From assembly GCA_021823385.1 (NCBI GenBank), contig JAKAOC010000225.1, positions 1-5,048 of the forward strand: 5,048 nt of DNA. Reading direction: 5' to 3'. The stretch is from Actinomycetes bacterium. GTDB lineage: Bacteria; Actinomycetota; Acidimicrobiia; Acidimicrobiales; Acidimicrobiaceae. Of this stretch, positions 1-5,048 are shown one piece after another. Numbering within the stretch: position 1 is the stretch's first letter; every line of letters begins with the position of its first letter. The translations under genes were made by a program, and so were the position numbers. The notes under the pieces are model-generated. The model was not told the origin of the DNA. It worked only from the letters and a program-made list of their open reading frames with translations, and made no database searches.

Positions 1-623
1 GCTGTGGCCGGGTCCCCGATCACGCCATTGGCCGAGACCGCTGCCACCCCCTGGCTCCTCAGCACGGCCATGAGCTTATCCCCGCTCCCCATTGCGCCAC
101 GGGAGGCCAGATCTCGGCGCACAAGCCGGGGTGCCAAATGCAGCATGATCGAGGTCTCCATCCAGCCGGCATGCAGGTCCCCCTCGCGCGCCAATGCGGG
201 CGGGACTGCCCCGGGCCACCACCATAGGCATCGGGCGCCTTGGTCGCCCAGCACGGCCCTGGCAAGCTTCATGGCGGGCAGGTTGCCCCCATGTGTCGTT
301 GCGAACAGGATCCCGTCAAAGCGGCTCGCGGAAGCCGCCAGGGCTTGTAAGGAGGCGGCAAGCGCCTCGGTGCCCACCGAAAGTGTGCCCGCGAAGCCCC
401 GGTGCTCGTCGCTGGCTCCTATGGGGATAGTTGGGGAGAGCATGACCTTGGCGGGGTTCGACTCGGCCAGCGCTCGGCAGAGGGCTTCCACAACCATCGT
501 GTCGGTGCCGAGCGGAAGGTGCGGGCCGTGCTGTTCGGTCGAGCCGATCGGGACAACCAGAGTGCGCGATCCGGCCACCCTGGCCGCCTCCGGCCAGGTA
601 ATGGCGCCCAGCGTCTCTGTCAT
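1..623 (-). CDS. mftE: Mycofactocin biosynthesis peptidase MftE, creatininase family (3' end outside window)
   Basis: The reverse-strand frame from ATG 623-621 stays open to the window edge and gives 207 residues. It carries the creatininase-fold signatures in order: VPIGSTEQHGPHLPLGTDT at residues 24-42, GASDEHRGFAGTLSVG at 69-84, HGGN at 111-114, HAGWMETSIML at 151-161 and a late NGVIGDP at 199-205. Likely metal ligands by family analogy are Glu30, His32, Asp41, His111 and Glu156. The HAGxxETSxxL block and the GVAAVS...GVxGDP ending resemble mycobacterial MftE more than creatinine amidohydrolases. In mycofactocin synthesis MftE is a cytoplasmic metallopeptidase that cuts the C-terminal Val-Tyr dipeptide from the MftC-modified MftA peptide. 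Compared with the roughly 250-residue family length, about 30-40 residues are missing beyond the edge. The usual Asn-Gly before HGGN is Thr-Thr here. The start overlaps the etfB stop by 4 bp (ATGA), with a modest AAAGG about 10 bases upstream inside etfB. A different creatininase-family amidohydrolase is possible but less likely in this context. Confidence 0.87.
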   Translation of the reverse strand, partial: MTETLGAITWPEAARVAGSRTLVVPIGSTEQHGPHLPLGTDTMVVEALCRALAESNPAKVMLSPTIPIGASDEHRGFAGTLSVGTEALAASLQALAASASRFDGILFATTHGGNLPAMKLARAVLGDQGARCLWWWPGAVPPALAREGDLHAGWMETSIMLHLAPRLVRRDLASRGAMGSGDKLMAVLRSQGVAAVSANGVIGDPAT

Positions 624-1381
624 CGCCCGAGCGCCTTTCGCACGGCTGAGATGATGGCGATGGCTGCGTCCCGCGGTTCGAGGGGCTCGGGCTCCGCGAC
701 GGACGCCCGGGTGTGCCCGCTCATGGAGGCGAGGCGCTCCATGGGGCTTTCGCCTGCGGGAGGCTCGGCGGCCCGCGCGATGGCCGCAGCTTCGAAACGG
801 AACGGCGGAGACTCCCAAGCGATGGCTCCTGGGCGCAGCGGGACGCGTTCGATATGCATTGACGCGGCCGCCAGCACGCCCTCGATGGCCGCGCGCATCT
901 CCGGTCCCGCTGAGCGCAGCGTGGCCACCAGCGGGGGCCCGGTGGTGACAACCTCTCGCCAGCCGGTGGTGATGCGCTCGATTGTCAGTGCGCCGTTCTC
1001 TGTGCGCACCGAATCCACTCCAACCAGCACTTCCCATCCGAGCTCGCCCGCGATCGCGGACCCAAGGAGGCGGCCGGAGCCGCCGTCACCGTCACCCAAC
1101 AGCACCAACCCGAATCCCACGGCCCGGATCACCTCGGCCAGGGCTGCCGCGGCCTGCAGGGTTGGCTCGTCTCGGGCCGGCTCAAGCATTAGAGCCCTGC
1201 CCGCCCCGAATGCGGCGGCTTCGCGCAAGAGGGTCTCGTCCTCACCTGCGCTCGCGACCGCGAAGTGCTCCGGCGCTGCCGCCGATCCGGCGCATGCCAG
1301 CGCGGCCAGCTCCGATTTGGCAAGAACGCCACCGCAGCCGCTTTCCCCAACGACCAGGACCAAGATGGCGGTCACGTCCAT
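620..1381 (-). CDS. etfB: Electron transfer flavoprotein beta subunit (FixA-like), divergent, probably mycofactocin-associated
   Basis: This 253-residue protein shows the ETF beta fold: a hydrophobic first strand (ILVLVVGES, residues 6-14), the segment ETLLREAAAFGAGRALML (49-66) that matches the family's ETLRxALAMGADRA region, a nucleotide loop LLGDGDGGSGRLLG (94-107) and an ITTGWREVVTTGPPLVATLR strand pair (137-156). EtfB pairs with EtfA, contributes the adenine-nucleotide site and normally docks the electron-donating dehydrogenase. Two family hallmarks are missing: the early NPxDExAxExALRLKE stretch and the LPNIMKAKKK-type recognition loop. The C-terminal third (about 190-253) is charged, Ala/Pro/Glu-rich and unlike standard EtfB. 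ATG 1381 is the only in-frame start after the in-frame TGA that ends fixX 24 bp upstream; the ribosome site there is weak. The stop overlaps the mftE start by 4 bp. Assignment to the ETF beta family is firm; partner specificity is inferred from neighbours. Confidence 0.85.
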   Translation of the reverse strand: MDVTAILVLVVGESGCGGVLAKSELAALACAGSAAAPEHFAVASAGEDETLLREAAAFGAGRALMLEPARDEPTLQAAAALAEVIRAVGFGLVLLGDGDGGSGRLLGSAIAGELGWEVLVGVDSVRTENGALTIERITTGWREVVTTGPPLVATLRSAGPEMRAAIEGVLAAASMHIERVPLRPGAIAWESPPFRFEAAAIARAAEPPAGESPMERLASMSGHTRASVAEPEPLEPRDAAIAIISAVRKALGR

Positions 1382-1405
1382 CGCCTTAGGCGGGGCATGA
1401 CCGGC
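1382..1405 (-). other. fixX-etfB spacer with weak ribosome site in a short hairpin
   Basis: This is the longest non-coding stretch in the window. On the transcribed strand it ends CGCCTAAGGCG immediately before the etfB ATG. The CGCC and GGCG arms can form a 4-bp stem around TAA, and the only Shine-Dalgarno-like bases (AAGG, 1384-1387) lie partly in that stem, just 2 bases from the ATG. This suggests weak independent initiation of etfB, with ribosomes arriving from fixX. The hairpin is small and may be chance in GC-rich DNA. Confidence 0.35.
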
Positions 1406-1759
1406 TCAGCTCCGGTGAAATCGCACACCGTAACCTCCGGGCGGGTAGCTCCAGCTCAAGGCTCCTTCATGGCCGCAGACCATGTAGCAGGTGCCGCATT
1501 CGAAGCAGTTCTCGTAATTGAAGGCGACGTCACCGGCCGCCGTCTCGACAAAGAGCCGTGCCGGGCAGGCGGTCAGGCAGGGCCGGGCGGTGCAGCCTTT
1601 GCACACACGCGCATCGAGGGTGATGTGCGGATGCCGCGAGATCCTGAAATCGACTCGCGAGAGCTCCTCGTCGATGCTGATTCCGGGACTGTTTTGCGGG
1701 GCTGCGCTTGGCTGTAGGTAACGAAGCGTGCCGTTGGTCGTTTCGGGCATCTCAGGCAT
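1406..1759 (-). CDS. fixX: FixX-type ferredoxin with eight cysteines
   Basis: This 117-residue protein is the ferredoxin partner of FixC and corresponds to the iron-sulfur C-terminal domain of mitochondrial ETF:quinone oxidoreductase. Typical FixX features are PHITLDARVC (44-53), the CP pair at 65-66, YENCFECGTC (82-91) and the ending WSYPPGGYGVRF (103-114). Cysteines fall at 53, 56, 61 and 65 (CxxCxxxxCxxxCP) and at 85, 88, 91 and 95 (CxxCxxCxxxC), so two [4Fe-4S] clusters could be ligated, whereas several well-known FixX proteins lack the first CxxC. The length slightly exceeds the usual ~95-100 residues because of an extra N-terminal segment (about 1-35) without recognisable motifs. ATG 1759 lies 5 bp after the fixC stop; a second ATG at 1750 would shorten the protein by three residues and cannot be excluded. 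The frame continues open upstream across fixC to about 2419, but that part is antisense-like shadow coding. The protein is expected in the cytoplasm, bound to FixC at the membrane. Confidence 0.89.
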   Translation of the reverse strand: MPEMPETTNGTLRYLQPSAAPQNSPGISIDEELSRVDFRISRHPHITLDARVCKGCTARPCLTACPARLFVETAAGDVAFNYENCFECGTCYMVCGHEGALSWSYPPGGYGVRFHRS

Positions 1760-1764
1760 CGAAT

Positions 1765-3087
1765 CTAGCCAAAGGCCCTGAGGGCGCGGATGGCGGCGGC
1801 CGCGGCGGCCCGGGGCCCCACGCCTGAGCCGCGTGCGGCGGAGTACGCGGCTCGCGCCATGCCCGGCTTGGGCTGCGGGTCCCGTACGCCGAAAAGCTCG
1901 GATGCGAAGTCGTTGGCAAAGCGGGGAAGGCCCGATTGGAATGCTTTGGACATGACCAGTTCGGGAGCCAGGCGGAAGCGGCGATGATTTCGCCCGACGA
2001 AGGAGTTGGCTATGGCCCGGGTGTAAAGCTCGGCGGCGTTTGCCGACCCGTTGGAGCGGATCTCGGCCAGAGCCGCTCTTCCGGCCTCGGCTCCGCCGGC
2101 TATCGCGTAGTTGACTCCTTCGAGCCAGAGTCCCGCCGCCAGGCACATGAATGCCGCATCCCCGGCCACCAGCAGTCCTGCCTCTCCCAGGCGCGGCCAG
2201 CGCGCAAGGCCCGCCTCGGGGATTAGATGGGCTCCGTATTCGACGGGCTCGGCTCCTCGCAGGAGGGGTTCGATGCTGGGGTGGAGTTGGAGCCGGTCGA
2301 GGAGCTCCTCGGGTCGCACCTTGGCCTCGGCCAGGCCCGCGAGTGAGAGGACGAGCCCGAAAGAGACGGTGTCGGCATTGGTGTAGAGGAAGCCGCCGCC
2401 CGGGACCTCCCCGGTGCATCCGAGGATCTCGATATCCACTCCGTCCCCTGGTGAAGCGATCGCGAAGCGGCGGTCGATCTCCCCGGACCCGAGGCGCAGC
2501 ACCCGCTTGACGCCAAGCGTATAGCTCTCGGCGCCCGCTTCGCGAAGCAGTCCCGCCTGCTTGGCCAGGAACGAGTTGGCTCCGTCGGCCGCGATCGCGA
2601 TCCTGCAGCGCAGCGGTGGTCCTTCGCGGTCCGTCGCCACCCCCGCGACGGCGCCGTTGCCGTCCCGGACCACACGGGTGGCGGTGGTGGAGGAGAGCAG
2701 TGTCGCGCCGGCCGCGACTGCTTCGCCCGCAAGCCAGCGGTCGAAGACGGGCCGGTAGGCGGTAAAAGCGTTTGGAGGCGTGCCCGCCCAGGTGGGGTTG
2801 TCATGAGCCAGCAAGGTCGCCCGATCGCCGTCGACCAGCATGGTCGTGCGGCGGGTGATGCGCCGCTCGACGGGGGCGCGCTCGGCGAAGTCGGGGATAA
2901 GTCCGGCCAGCACCGAAGGATAGATGACGCCCCCGAAGAGGTTCTTGGATCCGGGCTCGCTTCCTCGTTCGACGAGAGCGACCTTGGCTCCTCCCCGCGC
3001 CAGCACGAGGGCAGCTGCGCTGCCTGCGGGCCCGGCCCCTACGACAACCGCGTCGAAGCCCGCCCCTTTGCCGTCAACTGCCGTCAT
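1765..3087 (-). CDS. fixC: FixC-type flavoprotein, electron transfer flavoprotein:quinone oxidoreductase-like
   Basis: This 440-residue FAD enzyme belongs to the FixC/ETF:quinone oxidoreductase family, which accepts electrons from ETF and passes them to quinone with the FixX ferredoxin. Visible blocks are an N-terminal Rossmann motif VVVGAGPAGSAAA (14-26) ending in the ribose-binding Glu40, the family-typical GSKNLFGGVIYPSVL (46-60), the AADGANSFLAKQAG flavin-hydroxylase-like block (166-179), and the second FAD motif LLVAGDAAF (305-313) followed by GLWLEGVNYAIAGG (319-332). Length is normal for FixC lacking a fused ferredoxin domain, and fixX follows directly. No signal peptide or transmembrane helix is seen, so a peripheral membrane location is expected. 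The C-terminus ends in an Ala/Arg-rich tail (about 416-440) with no known role. The start overlaps etfA by 14 bp and has the best Shine-Dalgarno in the window (AAGGAGG, 5 bases upstream), supporting ATG 3087. Geranylgeranyl-reductase-like enzymes share this fold, but the ETF and FixX neighbours favour FixC. Confidence 0.91.
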   Translation of the reverse strand: MTAVDGKGAGFDAVVVGAGPAGSAAALVLARGGAKVALVERGSEPGSKNLFGGVIYPSVLAGLIPDFAERAPVERRITRRTTMLVDGDRATLLAHDNPTWAGTPPNAFTAYRPVFDRWLAGEAVAAGATLLSSTTATRVVRDGNGAVAGVATDREGPPLRCRIAIAADGANSFLAKQAGLLREAGAESYTLGVKRVLRLGSGEIDRRFAIASPGDGVDIEILGCTGEVPGGGFLYTNADTVSFGLVLSLAGLAEAKVRPEELLDRLQLHPSIEPLLRGAEPVEYGAHLIPEAGLARWPRLGEAGLLVAGDAAFMCLAAGLWLEGVNYAIAGGAEAGRAALAEIRSNGSANAAELYTRAIANSFVGRNHRRFRLAPELVMSKAFQSGLPRFANDFASELFGVRDPQPKPGMARAAYSAARGSGVGPRAAAAAAIRALRAFG

Positions 3088-4123
3088 CGGCCCCTCCTTC
3101 TGCCGTCTCCTCCAGGGTCAGCTCCCAAAGCGCCTGTGTGACCGAGGGCGCGTCCGCGAGAATGGCGCGATCTGCGATGGAGAAGATCTGGGCTCCGGGA
3201 TCGGTGTTGACGGCGATCACCTGGCCCGGTGTCTCGATGCCGCCCGTGTGCTGGGTCGCACCGGAGATGCCGATGGCCACATACAGCCGGGGATGAATCG
3301 TCACTCCGGTAGTGCCGATCTGGAGCGCCTCGGGGGCCCAACCCGAGTCCGTTACAACTCTCGTCGCCCCGAAGGCCGCTCCCAGCCTTTCCGATGCGTC
3401 GGCCAGCTTCGACGACGCCTCTGCTGAGCCCACCCCGGCACCGGCCGCGATCACCACATCCGCGTCGCCAAGGCGCAGGGCGCCGCCGTGCCGCGCGTGC
3501 GGCTCACACCGGCGCGAGGTGAGGGAGCTTTGGGCTCCGGGCAGGATGACAGGGTTTTCGCAGAGCTCTTCGCCGCCACCGGTTATCCAGGCGACGTTCC
3601 TGCGTCCCTGACGAATCTTGAGCGACCGAGCCGGTGGCCTGCTTCCGGCGCCCTCCAAGGCCGTCAAAGGAGTCACCTCGTTTTCCGGCACCGCGAAGCC
3701 GGCGACTCCCGATCCACCGGAGAGCTGATAGCCCCACTGCACGCCATTGCGTTCCAGGCTTCTCAATGCGCCCCCCCGAACTTCGGCTACCTGGCCCAGC
3801 AGCGGCAGGTTCAACGCCTTCGCGGCATGCCCAAGGAGTTCGGCCGCGTCCTGGGCGCCGGCGATGACGACCATGCGCGCCCCCAGGCGGCGAGCGACTT
3901 CGGCGATGACCAGGGCCAGCTCGCGGCGGGCGAGCGTCTCGGCGCCATGCAGCCGGAAGGCCGGTTGGGTGAGCGTGTTCGGGTCCCGCGGCTGCTGACG
4001 GCTCTTCACCGGGGCGCCCACCTCCAGTAGGCGCTGGGTGGTGCCGGCTTCTTGGAGCGGGGATGTGCGCGCGCCGGCTTCGCAGCCCACCGTGACGATC
4101 AGCAGGTCACAGGCTATGCTCAC
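3074..4123 (-). CDS. etfA: Electron transfer flavoprotein alpha subunit (FixB-like), probably mycofactocin-associated
   Basis: This 349-residue protein forms with EtfB the FAD-carrying electron transfer flavoprotein. The C-terminal FAD domain (about 215-335) is clear: LGDADVVIAAGAG (218-230), LGAAFGATRVVTDSGW (247-262), ALQIGTTGVTIHPRLYVAIG (266-285), ISGATQH (286-292) and VIAVNTDPGAQIFSIAD (302-318). Thr272 and His292 align with flavin-contacting residues of human ETF alpha (Thr266, His286). The N-terminal domain (about 60-120) is more diverged but keeps the EVARRLGARMVVIAG and AAKALNLPLLGQVAEV pattern. The normally conserved Arg of the GGRG motif, which contacts the flavin, is Ala229 here. 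A run of seven G (3771-3777 on the coding strand) lies in codons 116-118. The start is GTG at 4123, overlapping the upstream oxidoreductase stop by 4 bp (GTGA), with AAGG nine bases before it. The gene sits before fixC and is separated from etfB by fixC and fixX. Confidence 0.91.
   Translation of the reverse strand: MSIACDLLIVTVGCEAGARTSPLQEAGTTQRLLEVGAPVKSRQQPRDPNTLTQPAFRLHGAETLARRELALVIAEVARRLGARMVVIAGAQDAAELLGHAAKALNLPLLGQVAEVRGGALRSLERNGVQWGYQLSGGSGVAGFAVPENEVTPLTALEGAGSRPPARSLKIRQGRRNVAWITGGGEELCENPVILPGAQSSLTSRRCEPHARHGGALRLGDADVVIAAGAGVGSAEASSKLADASERLGAAFGATRVVTDSGWAPEALQIGTTGVTIHPRLYVAIGISGATQHTGGIETPGQVIAVNTDPGAQIFSIADRAILADAPSVTQALWELTLEETAEGGADDGS
3093..3099 (-). promoter_or_regulatory. 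Strong Shine-Dalgarno for fixC
   Basis: The transcribed strand reads AAGGAGG, a full anti-16S match, five bases before the fixC ATG at 3087. It sits inside the last codons of etfA, so it fixes the fixC start. The other starts in the window have only weak or moderate sites. Confidence 0.75.
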
Positions 4124-5048
4124 GACCAGCCGCCTTGTAGGATGCCCGCCAGGAGCCCGGGAGCCCTGTCACCTTCGATGACCGCGGCGTGCGCCCGCCG
4201 AGGGCTAAGCGCGTCTCCGATCCGGAGCGCCGGAATTCCGCCGGAGCGGGCAGCTCGGAAGAGCGAATCCTCGGCCGCGGCATGCAGGGACAGAACCAGC
4301 AGGTCCGCCTCTATCTCCAGCTGGCTGCCGTCGAGATGGTTGAAGAACGAGACCGACCTTGCGCCGGCCCCGGAGGCGATCACTGCGGTGTGGAACTGCA
4401 CTCCGTGTGCGGCTGCGCGCATCCGGAAGGATTCGTAGTCGAGAGTGATGCCCAGGTCCTGGCCCGCCACGAGCAGCGGAGTGGCAAAGTGCACCTTGAC
4501 GCCCATCTCCCAGAGGAGCTCCGCTGCCGAGGTCCCCTGGTGGAACCCGACCTCGTCGTAGATCACCGCGCTAGCGCCTGCAGGAATGCGCGGCCCGTTG
4601 GCCATGAGAGCGCGAGCCGAAATGACCCGCATCGTGCGCTCACCCGCGTCGGCGGCCCAGCCGGGGGCAACGTCGCGCGATCCGGTGGCAACCACAATCG
4701 CGTCCGCGCCGAGGAGAGCGATCTCCTCAGCCCGGATCAACCGGCCGAACTCGGGCTCGATTCCGAGCGAGGACAGCTCGTTCCGCTGGTTGCGGACCAG
4801 GTCGGTCAGCTCGGCGCGTGAGGCGACGCGGCCCGCCCAGGCCAGCTGGCCACCAAGGCGTTCCCCGGCCTCGACTAGTGCCACCATGGCCCCTGCGCGT
4901 GCGAGTGAGATCGCTGCCTGGCAGCCGGCGGGCCCGGCGCCGATGACCGCCACCCGTGGGGCGGAAGGCCGGGAGAACCGGGGTGGCCGGCCAAGGTACT
5001 CCTTGCCGGCGCTCGGATTCTCGATGCAGCCCAGCCAGCGGTTCATAC
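4120..5048 (-). CDS. FadH/old-yellow-enzyme family oxidoreductase, C-terminal FAD/NAD(P) part (5' end outside window)
   Basis: The frame is open to the window edge, so the visible 308-309 residues are the C-terminal part of a larger enzyme; residues are numbered here from Met at 5046, which is probably internal. CIENPSAGKE (7-16) matches the last cluster cysteine and CxxNPxxGxE block that links the TIM barrel and [4Fe-4S] site to the nucleotide domains in 2,4-dienoyl-CoA reductase and trimethylamine dehydrogenase. Then come RVAVIGAGPAG (31-41, FAD Rossmann motif), ERLGGQLAWAG (62-72), ADAIVVATGS (114-123), a second dinucleotide fold VIYDEVGFHQGTSAAELLWE (161-180) and the closing LRIGDALSPRRAHAAVIEG (274-292). 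The family uses FMN, [4Fe-4S] and FAD to move electrons between NAD(P)H and unsaturated carbonyl or amine substrates. The FMN barrel would lie beyond 5048. FadH/OYE enzymes are known mycofactocin-cluster companions, so this one may feed EtfAB; its substrate cannot be read from the sequence. A stand-alone short protein starting at 5046 is unlikely. Confidence 0.88.
   Translation of the reverse strand, partial: MNRWLGCIENPSAGKEYLGRPPRFSRPSAPRVAVIGAGPAGCQAAISLARAGAMVALVEAGERLGGQLAWAGRVASRAELTDLVRNQRNELSSLGIEPEFGRLIRAEEIALLGADAIVVATGSRDVAPGWAADAGERTMRVISARALMANGPRIPAGASAVIYDEVGFHQGTSAAELLWEMGVKVHFATPLLVAGQDLGITLDYESFRMRAAAHGVQFHTAVIASGAGARSVSFFNHLDGSQLEIEADLLVLSLHAAAEDSLFRAARSGGIPALRIGDALSPRRAHAAVIEGDRAPGLLAGILQGGWS

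Noticed and set aside
402..1400. 332-codon plus-strand open frame
   Set aside because: It lies antisense to etfB and mftE, has Ser/Ala/Pro/Arg-rich composition with no family motif, and is typical of shadow frames in GC-rich DNA.
1760..2419. Upstream extension of the fixX frame to an ATG at 2419
   Set aside because: This part overlaps fixC in another frame, is Arg/Pro/Gly-rich without motifs, and a start at 1759 gives a normal FixX right after the fixC stop.
2223..2804. 193-codon minus-strand open frame
   Set aside because: It is an out-of-frame shadow of fixC, whose own frame holds clear FAD motifs across the same bases.
3488..4030. 180-codon plus-strand open frame opposite etfA
   Set aside because: No recognisable domain, no ribosome site noted, and complete overlap with a well supported gene on the other strand.
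3074..4123. Canonical electron-bifurcating FixABCX complex
   Set aside because: Gene content fits, but the missing EtfA arginine, atypical EtfB and split gene order argue against simply transferring the bifurcation function; kept only as a remote possibility.
4189..4821. 210-codon plus-strand open frame opposite the OYE/FadH gene
   Set aside because: Antisense to conserved FAD and NAD(P) motifs and without any family pattern of its own.
1..5048. Search for mftA, tRNA, CRISPR, insertion sequences, promoters and terminators
   Set aside because: Coding density leaves only 5- and 24-bp gaps. No direct repeat array, inverted-repeat element, tRNA-like fold or terminator hairpin with a T-run was seen, and no short precursor peptide frame is free of overlap with the real genes.

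Overview
The window is one compact, entirely minus-strand gene cluster from a GC-rich bacterium. In transcription order (high to low coordinates) it encodes: a FadH/old-yellow-enzyme-type flavin and iron-sulfur oxidoreductase (only its C-terminal part lies in the window), an electron transfer flavoprotein (ETF) alpha subunit, a FixC-type ETF:quinone oxidoreductase-like flavoprotein, a FixX-type ferredoxin, an ETF beta subunit, and a creatininase-fold peptidase matching MftE of mycofactocin biosynthesis (its C-terminus runs off the window).

Layout: 5048-4120 OYE/FadH C-terminal part; 4123-3074 EtfA; 3087-1765 FixC; 1759-1406 FixX; 1381-620 EtfB; 623-1 MftE. Three junctions overlap (4 bp GTGA, 14 bp, 4 bp ATGA) and the other two gaps are 5 and 24 bp. 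There is therefore essentially no non-coding DNA, and no promoter or terminator is visible. A single transcript with translational coupling is the simplest reading. The long plus-strand open frames are antisense shadows produced by high GC content.

How the genes may work together: MftE is known to remove the C-terminal dipeptide of the MftC-modified MftA peptide on the way to the redox cofactor mycofactocin. FadH/OYE oxidoreductases and a distinctive ETF pair are recurrent neighbours of mycofactocin genes. The window therefore looks like the electron-transfer side of a mycofactocin locus: substrate or cofactor electrons would pass through a flavin oxidoreductase to EtfAB, then FixC/FixX, then the quinone pool. 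That route is inference; only the gene families are read from the sequence. The precursor peptide (mftA), mftB, the radical SAM gene mftC, mftD and mftF are not in this window and would be expected next to it.

Taxon: GC-rich sequence and a close MftE match to the mycobacterial type suggest an actinobacterium or a relative that carries mycofactocin. There is no rRNA or other marker gene to settle this. The most unusual points are the ETF subunits being split by fixC and fixX, the loss of the otherwise conserved flavin-contacting arginine in EtfA, the EtfB lacking the usual partner-docking loop, and a FixX with eight cysteines.
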